Shown here in pieces: positions 15,582 to 24,618 of a DNA stretch of 64,000 bases. The first letter of the stretch is position 1; each line of letters starts with the position of its first letter. Location of the stretch: the NCBI RefSeq assembly GCF_002251295.1, contig NZ_NPJA01000021.1:1-64000 (forward strand). Direction: 5' to 3'. The notes beneath the pieces are model-generated. The model did no database searches and was not told the origin of the DNA. It saw only the letters and a program-made list of their open reading frames with translations. The DNA comes from Prevotella sp. P5-50. Its GTDB lineage: Bacteria; Bacteroidota; Bacteroidia; Bacteroidales; Bacteroidaceae. Both the position numbers and the translations under genes were made by a program.

Positions 15582-16141
15582 CAGATGTCTCCTAAACAGA
15601 AATTCTCAGGTTTCTTACCTTGGAAATCTTTGAAATATATTTTTATTTCATGCATCTGGTCGTCAATATTGCCATTAGGAATAATGGTCTTGGTGCACTG
15701 GATGCGTCGTTTCTTGTAATCTACTCCATAAAGCAGAATAGGTATTCCTGCTTTCAAAGCAATATAATAAAAGCCTTTCTTCCACTCTGGATTGGGCGAT
15801 CGTGTTCCCTCTGGTGTAATGGTGAGATGAAAACATTTTGATTGCTTGGCATATTCTGCCAAGTTATCGGTCATGCTTGTGTGTTTTGAACGCCATACAG
15901 GAATGCCTCCCATACGTCGGAAAATAGGTCCCAGAGGCCAGAAGAACCATTCTTTCTTCATGAGAAAGTTACTGCTGATGCTATTTGCTCCAGCATACAG
16001 TTGTCCAATAAGAAAGTCCCAGTTGCTGGTGTGTGGAGCTAAGCAAATGATGTATTTGTCGGGGTGGGGTTCTGTGACATCTGCAGTCCACCCCATACGT
16101 TTATATAACAGCCAGTTACAGAATGATTTCCACATATTCAT
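15581..16141 (-). CDS. PlsC-family 1-acyl-glycerol-3-phosphate acyltransferase
   Basis: A 186-residue membrane-associated acyltransferase. It has the HX4D catalytic motif (APHTSNWDF, ~35-41), the acyl-acceptor region GGIPVWRSK and the EGTRS motif (~108-112). It is short compared with PlsC (~240 residues) and resembles the small lysophospholipid acyltransferases common in Bacteroidetes. The acceptor could be lysophosphatidate or another lysolipid. It starts 3 bases after the 89-residue hypothetical gene and ends with a TGATG overlap into the amidase-like gene, so the three are one transcription unit. Confidence 0.85.
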   Translation of the reverse strand: MNMWKSFCNWLLYKRMGWTADVTEPHPDKYIICLAPHTSNWDFLIGQLYAGANSISSNFLMKKEWFFWPLGPIFRRMGGIPVWRSKHTSMTDNLAEYAKQSKCFHLTITPEGTRSPNPEWKKGFYYIALKAGIPILLYGVDYKKRRIQCTKTIIPNGNIDDQMHEIKIYFKDFQGKKPENFCLGDI

Positions 16142-16144
16142 TAT

Positions 16145-16414
16145 TTAGAGATTGCTGATTTGATCTGCTATTTCAAGGACAGAAGTCTTGAATTGTATTT
16201 TGAGGTCTTTGAAATATTTGCCTTTGCTCATGCCTGGTTCTGGATGAGAAATGCGGCTGAGCGTATTGCTTTGCATCTTGTCTATTGTCTCTAGAATATT
16301 TGCTAAAATTTTATCGTCATGGGTATTGCCATAAAGTGAAGCGGCAATAAAATCGATGTAAAGTTCATCACAGATCAGATTGACGTTCTTTTTTAGTGCT
16401 CTTTTGTTTGCCAT
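16145..16414 (-). CDS. Hypothetical protein, 89 aa
   Basis: A small soluble helical protein, MANKRALKKNVNLICDELYIDFIAASL to ADQISNL. No family name is offered. It is first in the minus-strand operon. A perfect GGAGG lies six bases before its ATG, which is unusual in this genome and fixes the start. Being fused so tightly to the acyltransferase gene (3-base gap) suggests a shared role, but none can be assigned. Confidence 0.75.
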   Translation of the reverse strand: MANKRALKKNVNLICDELYIDFIAASLYGNTHDDKILANILETIDKMQSNTLSRISHPEPGMSKGKYFKDLKIQFKTSVLEIADQISNL

Positions 16415-16420
16415 AATATT

Positions 16421-16425
16421 CCTCC
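16421..16425 (-). promoter_or_regulatory. Strong Shine-Dalgarno GGAGG
   Basis: GGAGG six bases upstream of the ATG at 16414. Canonical SD sequences are rare in Bacteroidetes, so it stands out and decides the start. Confidence 0.7.
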
Positions 16426-16458
16426 TTTGTTTTTTTGTGATTTATTTTAATTTTTGTT

Positions 16459-16466
16459 CAAAGATA
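16459..16466 (-). promoter_or_regulatory. -7 element TATCTTTG of the minus-strand operon
   Basis: TAnnTTTG match 45 bases before the ATG at 16414. It is divergent from the pfp promoter about 95 bases away, in an AT-rich intergenic region. Confidence 0.65.
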
Positions 16467-16560
16467 CAGATAATATTCTAATTTACAATCTTTATCGTTT
16501 AAAAAAATATTAAAAATGTGTTTTTTGCCATTTTAATTCTTATTTTTTGAAGAAAATGAC

Positions 16561-16568
16561 TACTTTTG
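16561..16568 (+). promoter_or_regulatory. pfp -7 element TACTTTTG
   Basis: TAnnTTTG match 48 bases before the pfp ATG. It probably drives pfp through the GHL10 hydrolase gene, since all internal gaps are short. Confidence 0.65.
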
Positions 16569-16615
16569 TAACCCAAAAAAGAGTTCATTATTCAAAAAGT
16601 AAATAAAATCAACTT

Positions 16616-18262
16616 ATGGAAAAAAGTGCATTGCAAATTGCAAGAGCTGCGTATCAGCCCAAATTACCCAAGGCTCTTCAGGGTGCTGTAAAAGCTGTAG
16701 AGGGTGAACCAACACAATCAGTAGGAAATCAGGATGAGATCAAGGCATTGTTCCCTAACACTTATGGAATGCCTGTAATTACCTTTGAACCAGGTGAAGC
16801 CACACAGCTGCCTGCATTTAACGTAGGTGTTATCCTTTCTGGTGGTCAGGCTCCTGGCGGACACAATGTTATTTCTGGTCTTTTTGACGGTGTTAAGTCT
16901 CTTAACCCAGCAAATAAACTGTATGGATTTATTCTTGGTCCTGGCGGTTTGGTTGACCATAATTATATGGAAATAACAGCCGAGATCATGGACAACTACC
17001 GTAATACCGGTGGTTTCGATATTATCGGTTCTGGACGTACCAAATTGGAAAAGGAAGATCAGTTCGAGAAGGGTATTGAAATCCTTCGGGAGCTTGGCAT
17101 CAAGGCTTTGGTTATCATTGGCGGTGACGACTCTAATACAAATGCCTGTGTTCTTGCAGAGTATTATGCTGCAAAGAAATACGGCGTACAGGTAATTGGT
17201 TGTCCTAAGACTATTGACGGTGACTTGAAGAACGCTCAGATTGAGACCTCGTTTGGTTTTGATACCGCTTGTAAGACCTATAGTGAACTCATTGGTAATA
17301 TTGAGCGTGACTGTAACTCAGCCCGCAAATATTGGCACTTCATCAAACTGATGGGTCGTTCTGCTTCACACATTGCTTTGGAATGTGCACTTCAGACCCA
17401 GCCAAATCTCTGTCTGATTTCAGAAGAGGTAGAGGCTAAGGAAATGTCACTTGACGATGTTGTAACCTACATCGCAAATGCAGTGGTAGTCCGTGCCAAC
17501 GAAGGTAATAACTTCGGTACCGTACTTATTCCAGAAGGACTTATCGAGTTCATTCCTGCTATCAAGAAACTGATTGCCGAACTGAACGAAGTACTGACTG
17601 ATCCTGCAACAGGTGAGCCTCGCGTATTTGCTAATGCAGAAGAACAGATTTCTTTCGTAAAGAACGCTATTGCCAAGGACAACCTCGCAGTACTCGAATC
17701 ACTTCCTGCAGACGTGGCTCGTCAGCTTTGTCTCGACCGCGACCCTCATGGAAACGTTCAGGTGTCATTGATCGAAACAGAGAAGCTCCTCTCTTGCATG
17801 GTTGAGGCTAAACTTGATCTTTGGGCGAAAGAGGGTAAGTACAATGGTAAGTTTGCTGCACAGCATCACTTCTTTGGTTACGAAGGCCGTTGCGCTGCTC
17901 CATCAAACTATGATGCAGACTATTGCTATTCACTCGGTTTCAACGCTTCACGCCTGATTGCTAATGGCAAGACTGGTTATATGTCAATCATCAAGAACAC
18001 AACAGCACCTGCAGAACAATGGATTGCCGGTGGTGTGCCCATCACTATGATGATGAACATTGAGCGTCGTAATGGTAAGAACAAGCCCGTTATCCGCAAG
18101 GCTCTTGTAGAGCTTGATGGTGCACCATTCAAGTTCTTTGCCGCTCATAGAGCGCAGTGGGCTAAAGAGACTGCTTATGTTTATCCCGGCCCAATCCAGT
18201 ACTGGGGTCCATCAGAAGTATGTGATCAGACAACCAGAACACTGGCTTTGGAGCAGGCTTAA
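16616..18262 (+). CDS. pfp: PPi-dependent 6-phosphofructokinase
   Basis: This 548-residue cytosolic enzyme interconverts fructose-6-phosphate and fructose-1,6-bisphosphate using pyrophosphate, and works in both glycolysis and gluconeogenesis. It is of the long clade II PFP type. Motifs: GGQAPGGHNVISG near residue 77, IIGGDDSNTNA (the GGDDS signature that favours PPi over ATP), GCPKTIDGDLKN (catalytic TIDGD), and LMGRSASHIALECALQT, a variant of the MGR motif. Length matches the family. It is the first gene of a plus-strand run. The GH25 gene follows after 8 bases. Confidence 0.95.
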   Translation: MEKSALQIARAAYQPKLPKALQGAVKAVEGEPTQSVGNQDEIKALFPNTYGMPVITFEPGEATQLPAFNVGVILSGGQAPGGHNVISGLFDGVKSLNPANKLYGFILGPGGLVDHNYMEITAEIMDNYRNTGGFDIIGSGRTKLEKEDQFEKGIEILRELGIKALVIIGGDDSNTNACVLAEYYAAKKYGVQVIGCPKTIDGDLKNAQIETSFGFDTACKTYSELIGNIERDCNSARKYWHFIKLMGRSASHIALECALQTQPNLCLISEEVEAKEMSLDDVVTYIANAVVVRANEGNNFGTVLIPEGLIEFIPAIKKLIAELNEVLTDPATGEPRVFANAEEQISFVKNAIAKDNLAVLESLPADVARQLCLDRDPHGNVQVSLIETEKLLSCMVEAKLDLWAKEGKYNGKFAAQHHFFGYEGRCAAPSNYDADYCYSLGFNASRLIANGKTGYMSIIKNTTAPAEQWIAGGVPITMMMNIERRNGKNKPVIRKALVELDGAPFKFFAAHRAQWAKETAYVYPGPIQYWGPSEVCDQTTRTLALEQA

Positions 18263-18270
18263 TCTGATTT

Positions 18271-19155
18271 ATGCCGACTTCACGTAGAAAGCAACATAAA
18301 AGACGCATATCGAGTCCTGTCCGCCGCAAGCGGCCAGGGCTCTTTGTGCGTTTGTTACGTCGTCTTCCAGGATGGTCCTGGTGGTTAGGCGGATTCTTAC
18401 TTGTAGCGGCGTATATTTGGTTTTTCTACTATATCTTTGTTGGACCCTTCGGCTTCCGATGGCGTGCACTCTATGGTGACGTCAATTACCCTGAAGGTTA
18501 TGAAATTCACGGTATCGACATCTCTCATCATCAGGGAGAGATTGACTGGGACGAACTTCGTGACAATGGAATGATAGATAAATACCCCATCCGGTTCGTT
18601 ATGATCAAAGCCACAGAAGGTGCCAGTCTGATAGACGAAAACTTTCATGATAATTTCGAACAGGCTCGAGAACACGGCTTTACACGAGGCGCCTATCATT
18701 TCTATAGTGTTCGGTCATCGGCAAAAGACCAAGCCGAGCATTTTATCAGCGAAGTGAAACTGGAGAATGGCGATTTGCCACCGGTATTAGACGTAGAGAA
18801 GAAACCAAACACTCAAACCGACCAAGAGTTTAAGGAGAGCATTCTACTCTGGTTGCAGCTGGTAGAACACCAATATGGTGTGAAGCCCATCATCTATACT
18901 TATTATAAATTTAAGATGCGTTACCTCAGCGACCCCGTCTTCGACCAATATCCCTATTGGATTGCTCACTATTATGTGGACAAGGTGGAGTATCAAGGTA
19001 ACTGGAAGTTCTGGCAACATACCGATGTGGGACGTTTGCCGGGCATTAAAGGGGATGTTGATTTCAATATCTACAACGGTTCTTATTACGACTTACGCAA
19101 ACTCACTATCGGTGCACGTGAGCAGATAGGAGAAGAGGCCTATCAAGATAACTGA
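18271..19155 (+). CDS. Membrane-anchored GH25 lysozyme-like muramidase
   Basis: A 294-residue protein. Residues 1-35 are very basic (RRKQHKRR, RRKRPG), then comes one transmembrane segment (~37-60), then a GH25 catalytic domain: HGIDISHHQGEIDW (~87-100), FVMIKATEGASLID, GAYHFYS, PPVLDVEKKP with the catalytic D-x-E pair, and FWQHTDVGRLPGIKGDVDFN. GH25 enzymes cleave the MurNAc-GlcNAc bond of peptidoglycan. The N-terminal anchor would place the domain in the periplasm, suggesting cell-wall turnover. It lies 8 bases after pfp. Confidence 0.9.
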   Translation: MPTSRRKQHKRRISSPVRRKRPGLFVRLLRRLPGWSWWLGGFLLVAAYIWFFYYIFVGPFGFRWRALYGDVNYPEGYEIHGIDISHHQGEIDWDELRDNGMIDKYPIRFVMIKATEGASLIDENFHDNFEQAREHGFTRGAYHFYSVRSSAKDQAEHFISEVKLENGDLPPVLDVEKKPNTQTDQEFKESILLWLQLVEHQYGVKPIIYTYYKFKMRYLSDPVFDQYPYWIAHYYVDKVEYQGNWKFWQHTDVGRLPGIKGDVDFNIYNGSYYDLRKLTIGAREQIGEEAYQDN

Positions 19156-19189
19156 TATAATCCATAACTATACATCAAACAAAATATCT

Positions 19190-19702
19190 ATGTCAAACGA
19201 AGTTAAAATACAAGACCTGACACTGAGACAGGCTGCCGAAGAAGGTATGGATGCCTTCGTCGATGCTTTCGTCAACGCCATACACCAAGCCATAGGAGGA
19301 CAGCTTACAGCAGATAATATGGGCATGCTCAATGCAGACCAAATAACCCTGTTGGCGTGGAATGCACTCCATGAAGAGGTAATGGACGGTGGTTTTGTAC
19401 AGCTCATCCACAATGGTTACGGACCTTTTATCTTCAAAAATCCATTTGCCAAGGCCATCAAACAGTGGGGACTTCGTGACCTCTCCAAACTCATATACGA
19501 TGCACATACGCTCTATGAGAAATATCATGTTACCATTGAGCGGGAGTGCAGTGAAGAGGAGTTTATGGCACTTTTTGAGCAAATGCCGGAGTTTGATGAC
19601 CTTGACGATACTTTTGTAGAAAAGGAAGAAGAGTGGACCTCAGAAATTGCAACATATATAGACCAACACATCGATCATTTTGTCGTTGTGACAAACGAAT
19701 GA
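19190..19702 (+). CDS. DMP19/DUF4375 family protein
   Basis: A 170-residue acidic soluble protein. The core [29 protein letters not shown] (residues ~52-80, split over the conserved NALHxEVxxGGFxQ pattern) fits the DMP19/DUF4375 domain, named for a DNA-mimic protein in Neisseria. The C-terminal third is rich in Asp and Glu ([14 protein letters not shown]). Whether it mimics DNA here is not known. It lies 34 bases after the lysozyme gene and 10 bases before smpB. Confidence 0.7.
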   Translation: MSNEVKIQDLTLRQAAEEGMDAFVDAFVNAIHQAIGGQLTADNMGMLNADQITLLAWNALHEEVMDGGFVQLIHNGYGPFIFKNPFAKAIKQWGLRDLSKLIYDAHTLYEKYHVTIERECSEEEFMALFEQMPEFDDLDDTFVEKEEEWTSEIATYIDQHIDHFVVVTNE

Positions 19703-19712
19703 GAAGATTGCT

Positions 19713-20192
19713 ATGAATAAGGACGACGAGAAAATACGTAAGAAAAGTCCTGTGCAGATAAGAAACAAGAAGGCTTCGTTCGAATACTTCTTTATTGAAA
19801 CATATACCGCAGGAATCGTACTGACAGGTACAGAAATAAAGTCTATCAGACTTGGTAAAGCGAGTCTGGTAGATACCTATTGCTTTATACATAATGGAGA
19901 AATATGGGTCAAGGGCATGAATGTGTCACCTTATTTCTATGGTTCATACAACAACCATGAGATGAAACGAGACCGCAAACTCCTGCTTACCAAACGTGAG
20001 ATACAGAAATTGCAGTCTGCCACCAAACAGACGGGTTATACTATCGTGCCACTTCTCGTGTTTATTGATGAACACGGACGCGCTAAGATGGATATTGCAC
20101 TCTGTAAGGGTAAAAAGGAGTTTGACAAGCGTCAGACCCTCAAAGAGAAAGAAGACCGCAGGGAAATGGACCGTGCAATGAAACACTACTAA
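19713..20192 (+). CDS. smpB: SsrA-binding protein SmpB
   Basis: A 159-residue SmpB, the partner of tmRNA in rescue of stalled ribosomes. Features: [18 protein letters not shown] (first strand of the OB fold), [34 protein letters not shown] and a basic C-terminal tail ([17 protein letters not shown]). The tmRNA gene is not in this window. Its stop codon abuts the metH ATG with no gap, an arrangement typical of coupled translation. Confidence 0.95.
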   Translation: MNKDDEKIRKKSPVQIRNKKASFEYFFIETYTAGIVLTGTEIKSIRLGKASLVDTYCFIHNGEIWVKGMNVSPYFYGSYNNHEMKRDRKLLLTKREIQKLQSATKQTGYTIVPLLVFIDEHGRAKMDIALCKGKKEFDKRQTLKEKEDRREMDRAMKHY

Positions 20193-22964
20193 ATGACAAC
20201 ACTCAAAGAAATTGCCAAACAACGCATCCTTGTGCTTGATGGAGCTATGGGAACGATGATTCAGAAGTATGAACTTACTGAACAGGACTTTCGTGGAAAT
20301 ATCTATACCAACCAACGTGGACAGATGCGTGGGAATAACGATATCCTCTGTCTGACACGTCCTGATGTGATAGAGGATATTCACAAAAAATATCTTATTG
20401 CAGGGGCTGATATCATCACGACAAATACTTTCAATGCACAACGTATTTCGCAGGCGGACTACCACATGGAAGACCGTTGTCACGAAGTGGCCCTTGCCGG
20501 TGCTCGTATCGCCCGACGTATGGCAGACGAATTTTCCACACCCGATAAACCACGATTCGTGGCTGGTAGTGTGGGACCTACCAATAAAACCTGCTCAATG
20601 TCTCCCGATGTCAGTAATCCTGCCGCCCGCGAATTGACTTACCCCCAACTCTATGATGCCTACGTAGAGCAGATGGACGCACTTGTTGAGGGTGGGGTGG
20701 ATGCTATTCTCATCGAAACGGTATTTGATACGCTGAACGCTAAAGTGGCTATAGATGCTGCCATGGCGGTAATGACACAACGCAATATCGAACTGCCTAT
20801 CATGGTTAGCGCTACCGTGAGCGACCTTGCAGGACGAACGCTCAGCGGACAAACACTTGAGGCTTTCCTTGCCAGCATCAGCAGTTACCCTATCTTTTCG
20901 GTAGGTCTCAACTGCTCTTTCGGTGCAGACCAGATGATAGGATTCCTTCGCCAACTGGCACGACGTGCTCCTTATTATATTAGTGCCTATCCCAATGCAG
21001 GACTCCCCAACTCAATGGGACTCTATGATGAGACTCCTGAGTCCATGGCTCCGAAGATTGGCGCTATGATTGACGAGGGACTTGTCAATATCATCGGCGG
21101 ATGCTGCGGTACTGACGAACACTTCATTGCCGAATACCTCCCGCTTGTTGCTGGAAAGACACCGCATCGTCCGGCTGAAGCGTCTCCCTATATGCAACTG
21201 AGTGGACTTGAATTGCTGGAGGTGACTCCAGAGGTCCATTTTGTCAACGTTGGTGAACGGTGTAATGTGGCAGGATCGCGTAAGTTCTTGCGACTCATCA
21301 AAGAGAAACAATACGATGAGGCTGTTGCCATTGCCCGCAAACAAGTGGAGGATGGGGCCTTGGTCATTGACGTCAATATGGACGATGGACTGCTTGATGC
21401 GAAGAGCGAAATGGTCAATTTCCTCAATCGCATTGCGTCAGAGCCCGATATTGCTGCAGTTCCTGTGATGATCGACTCTTCAGATTGGCAGGTGATTACT
21501 GCCGGACTGCAATGTGTACAGGGTAAATCCATCGTCAACTCCATTTCGCTGAAAGAAGGAGAAGAGGTGTTTATACGCCATGCACAGGACGTCAAACGCT
21601 ATGGGGCGGCAGTTGTGGTGATGTGCTTCGATGAACAAGGTCAAGCGACCAGTTTTGAGCGACGTATTGAGATTGCAGAGCGGTCATATCGTATTCTTAC
21701 AGAACGTGTTGGATTTAATCCGCTCGATATAATCTTCGACCCTAATATTCTGGCTGTGGCAACAGGTATGGAAGAACATGACAGTTATGCGCTCGACTTC
21801 ATCCGTGCTGCCGAATGGATCAGGAAAAACCTTCCTGGTGCCCATGTGAGCGGGGGTGTCAGCAATCTCTCTTTCTCCTTCCGTGGAAATAATTACATCC
21901 GCGAAGCCATGCATGCGGTATTCCTCTATCATGCCATTCAACGGGGAATGGATTTCGGTATTGTCAATCCTGCCACGAAAGTGCTCTATTCCGATATTCC
22001 TGCCGATGAACTGAAGGTTATTGAGGATGTGATTCTTAATCGTCATGCAGGAGCTGCCGATGAACTCACGCAGTTGGCAAACAAACTCTTGGAACAACAA
22101 CAGGCCCTCAAAGCACAGACACCTGCTGATGCCGCAACAAACCAACGCAAAGAACAATGGCGTGAAGGGAATGTGGAAAGTAGGTTGCAACAGGCGTTGA
22201 TAAAAGGTGTGGGCGACTATCTTGCCTCTGATCTGGAAGAAGCACTGCAACAGTACGCACGTGCGGTAGAGATCATCGAAGGACCGCTAATGGCGGGTAT
22301 GAATGAGGTGGGACGACTCTTCGGACAAGGCAAGATGTTTCTGCCACAGGTGGTAAAAACTGCACGAACCATGAAACAGGCTGTGCAGATTCTACAACCC
22401 TATATCGAACAAGAGAAGGGCGATAGCGACCGTAAGGCAGGAAAAGTATTGTTAGCTACGGTCAAAGGCGACGTTCATGATATTGGTAAGAATATCGTAG
22501 CGGTCGTCATGGCTTGTAATGGTTATGATATTGTAGATATGGGTGTCATGGTTCCTGCCGAACAGATTGTGGCGAAAGCCATAGAAGAGGGCGTCGATAT
22601 GATAGGACTCTCAGGACTGATAACACCCAGTCTGGAAGAGATGGTCAACGTGGCGCGTGAAATGCAACGTGCAGGACTTCATATCCCGATCATGATAGGT
22701 GGAGCCACAACGAGCGAACTCCATGTGGCATTGAAGATTGCACCCGTCTATGGAGGCCCTGTGGTGTGGATGAAGGATGCTTCGCAAAACGCAACCGTTG
22801 CTGCCCGCTTGATGAGCGAAACCGAAAAGACTCAGATCGTCAACGGACTTGACGAGCGTTACCAACACCTGCGCGACGATTATCAACAACAACAGCAACA
22901 ACTGCTTTCGCTCGACGAAGCGCGTAGTCAGAAAAAAGATTTCTTTAATGATACTGCACAATGA
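20193..22964 (+). CDS. metH: Cobalamin-dependent methionine synthase lacking the reactivation domain
   Basis: This 923-residue enzyme transfers the methyl group of 5-methyl-THF to homocysteine. Domains: homocysteine-binding (1-~325, with NCSFGAD and GGCCGT supplying the zinc cysteines), pterin-binding (~340-610, VNVGERCNVAGSRKF, NVDM-type DVNMDDGLLD), cobalamin cap (~650-740) and cobalamin-binding (~745-880), with VKGDVHDIGKNIV holding the lower-ligand His. It ends soon after the B12 domain, so the ~330-residue AdoMet-binding activation domain of E. coli MetH (1227 residues) is missing. A separate reactivation protein would then be needed. No B12 riboswitch lies directly upstream, as the gene abuts smpB. 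Confidence 0.95.
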   Translation: MTTLKEIAKQRILVLDGAMGTMIQKYELTEQDFRGNIYTNQRGQMRGNNDILCLTRPDVIEDIHKKYLIAGADIITTNTFNAQRISQADYHMEDRCHEVALAGARIARRMADEFSTPDKPRFVAGSVGPTNKTCSMSPDVSNPAARELTYPQLYDAYVEQMDALVEGGVDAILIETVFDTLNAKVAIDAAMAVMTQRNIELPIMVSATVSDLAGRTLSGQTLEAFLASISSYPIFSVGLNCSFGADQMIGFLRQLARRAPYYISAYPNAGLPNSMGLYDETPESMAPKIGAMIDEGLVNIIGGCCGTDEHFIAEYLPLVAGKTPHRPAEASPYMQLSGLELLEVTPEVHFVNVGERCNVAGSRKFLRLIKEKQYDEAVAIARKQVEDGALVIDVNMDDGLLDAKSEMVNFLNRIASEPDIAAVPVMIDSSDWQVITAGLQCVQGKSIVNSISLKEGEEVFIRHAQDVKRYGAAVVVMCFDEQGQATSFERRIEIAERSYRILTERVGFNPLDIIFDPNILAVATGMEEHDSYALDFIRAAEWIRKNLPGAHVSGGVSNLSFSFRGNNYIREAMHAVFLYHAIQRGMDFGIVNPATKVLYSDIPADELKVIEDVILNRHAGAADELTQLANKLLEQQQALKAQTPADAATNQRKEQWREGNVESRLQQALIKGVGDYLASDLEEALQQYARAVEIIEGPLMAGMNEVGRLFGQGKMFLPQVVKTARTMKQAVQILQPYIEQEKGDSDRKAGKVLLATVKGDVHDIGKNIVAVVMACNGYDIVDMGVMVPAEQIVAKAIEEGVDMIGLSGLITPSLEEMVNVAREMQRAGLHIPIMIGGATTSELHVALKIAPVYGGPVVWMKDASQNATVAARLMSETEKTQIVNGLDERYQHLRDDYQQQQQQLLSLDEARSQKKDFFNDTAQ

Positions 22965-24478
22965 GCAATATGAGAAAAAACATTATCCTCCTCGGCATCA
23001 TGTGTATGCTGATATCTTTAGGACTGTCGGCACAGTCTGTAAAACGTGAATTCCGTGGCGCATGGATTCAATGTGTCAACGGACAGTTTCAAGGCATGGG
23101 AACGCAACAGATGCAGAAAACACTTGCCTACCAACTGGATGAACTGCAGAAAGATGGTGCCAACGCCATTATATTTCAAGTTCGTCCAGCATGTGATGCA
23201 CTCTACGAAAGCAGCATAGAGCCATGGAGTCATTTTCTGACAGGAGTACAGGGAAAAGCACCTGTGCCTTATTGGGATCCTTTGCAATGGATGATTGATG
23301 AATGTCATAAGCGGGGCATGGAACTCCATGCCTGGATCAACCCATATCGTGCCAAGACTAAGTCGTCTTACATGTTGGCTTCAAACCATATCGTGACAAA
23401 ACATCCAGAATGGAGCTTTCGCTATGACGGATTAGTGGTGATGAATCCTGCTCTTCAGGAGAATCGTGATTATATCTGTAAAGTAGTTGAGGACATCGTG
23501 AAACGTTACGATATCGACGGACTTCATATCGATGACTATTTCTATCCTTATCCTGTGGCAGGAGTGGATATTCCTGATGACGCACAGTATAAGGCTGATC
23601 CCCAAGGCTTCAGCAATCGTGGTGATTGGCGACGCTATCAGGTTGACCTGTTGATAGAGCAACTCAACACAACGATCCATCGGGTCAAGCCATGGGTGAA
23701 ATTTGGAGTGAGTCCTTTCGGCATCTATCGTAATAAAGCGAACGACCCAGAAGGAAGCCGTACACGCGGTCTTCAAAACTATGATGATCTCTATGCCGAT
23801 GTCATCAAATGGATAGACAACGGATGGGTTGATTATACAGTTCCACAGCTGTATTGGCAGATTGGTCATCCTGCGGCTGATTATGCCGAACTCGTGAAAT
23901 GGTGGAATGATCATGCCGCTGCGCGTCCGCTATTTATCGGCGAGGATGTGGAGCGTACCGTGAAGTTTCCTGACCCGGAACAACCCAGTCGCAATCAGTT
24001 GCCTGCCAAGATGAAATATCATGCAGAATTGCCTGGAATACAAGGTACGGTGTTGTGGTATGCGAAAGCTGCCGTAGATAATGTTGGCAACTATGGCACC
24101 AATCTTCGACAGGTGTATTGGAAGAAACCCGCACTTCAACCCCTTATGCCCCATCTGTGTGATAAGGCTCCTAAAAAGGTACGTAAACTCAAACCTTTAC
24201 GTATTGCCAACCAGCAGGTGCTTTTCTGGACACCACCCAAGGGTAAGGCATGGCAGAATGAGGCTGTACGCTATGTGGTATATCACTTTGCAAAAGGCGA
24301 ACCGGTCAATCTCGATGATGCCTCACATATCGTTTGCATCACAGCTGATTGTCATCATGAGATTGTTGGAGAACCAGGACGATATGTCTATTATGTAACG
24401 GCACTCAACAGACTTGCTAACGAGAGCCGTCCCGTAAAAGCTAAAGTTACGGTGAAAGAGAAAGAACCTCAGAGCTAA
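22961..24478 (+). CDS. Secreted GHL10 (DUF187) family glycoside hydrolase-like protein
   Basis: This 505-residue exported protein has a signal peptide (MRKNIILLGIMCMLISLGLSA) and a GHL10/DUF187 TIM-barrel domain: KREFRGAWIQCVNG at the start, NAIIFQVRPACDALYESS, GMELHAWINPYRA, YDIDGLHIDDYFYPYP with candidate acidic catalytic residues, and VDYTVPQLYWQIGH. A C-terminal Fn3-like region (from ~400) follows. The family, with YngK-like members, is thought to act on glycans including cell-wall material; the substrate is unknown. Its ATG overlaps the metH stop (ATGA). MSNMRK or the inner MRK is the start. Confidence 0.88.
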   Translation: MSNMRKNIILLGIMCMLISLGLSAQSVKREFRGAWIQCVNGQFQGMGTQQMQKTLAYQLDELQKDGANAIIFQVRPACDALYESSIEPWSHFLTGVQGKAPVPYWDPLQWMIDECHKRGMELHAWINPYRAKTKSSYMLASNHIVTKHPEWSFRYDGLVVMNPALQENRDYICKVVEDIVKRYDIDGLHIDDYFYPYPVAGVDIPDDAQYKADPQGFSNRGDWRRYQVDLLIEQLNTTIHRVKPWVKFGVSPFGIYRNKANDPEGSRTRGLQNYDDLYADVIKWIDNGWVDYTVPQLYWQIGHPAADYAELVKWWNDHAAARPLFIGEDVERTVKFPDPEQPSRNQLPAKMKYHAELPGIQGTVLWYAKAAVDNVGNYGTNLRQVYWKKPALQPLMPHLCDKAPKKVRKLKPLRIANQQVLFWTPPKGKAWQNEAVRYVVYHFAKGEPVNLDDASHIVCITADCHHEIVGEPGRYVYYVTALNRLANESRPVKAKVTVKEKEPQS

Positions 24479-24500
24479 CGCGCTTTGGTTCTTTCTTTCG
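24459..24500 (+). terminator. Inverted repeat at the end of the GHL10 gene
   Basis: AGAAAGAACC (24459-24468) pairs perfectly with GGTTCTTTCT (24487-24496) across the stop codon. The T-run afterwards is short, so it is a weak terminator candidate. Confidence 0.4.
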
Positions 24501-24553
24501 CTTGTACCAAGGTACTTTCGTTCGGGAATAAAAAAAGAAAACGTGTTTTTCTT

Positions 24554-24584
24554 TTTGTATTCCGCTCACTTATTCGTACCTTTG
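24554..24584 (+). promoter_or_regulatory. Full -33/-7 promoter TTTG-N19-TACCTTTG
   Basis: TTTG at 24554-24557 and TACCTTTG at 24577-24584, spaced 19 bases: a textbook Bacteroidetes promoter, 34 bases before the nucleotidyltransferase ATG. Confidence 0.8.
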
Positions 24585-24618
24585 CAGAAAAATATAATCT
24601 ATCAGAATTAACAGAATT

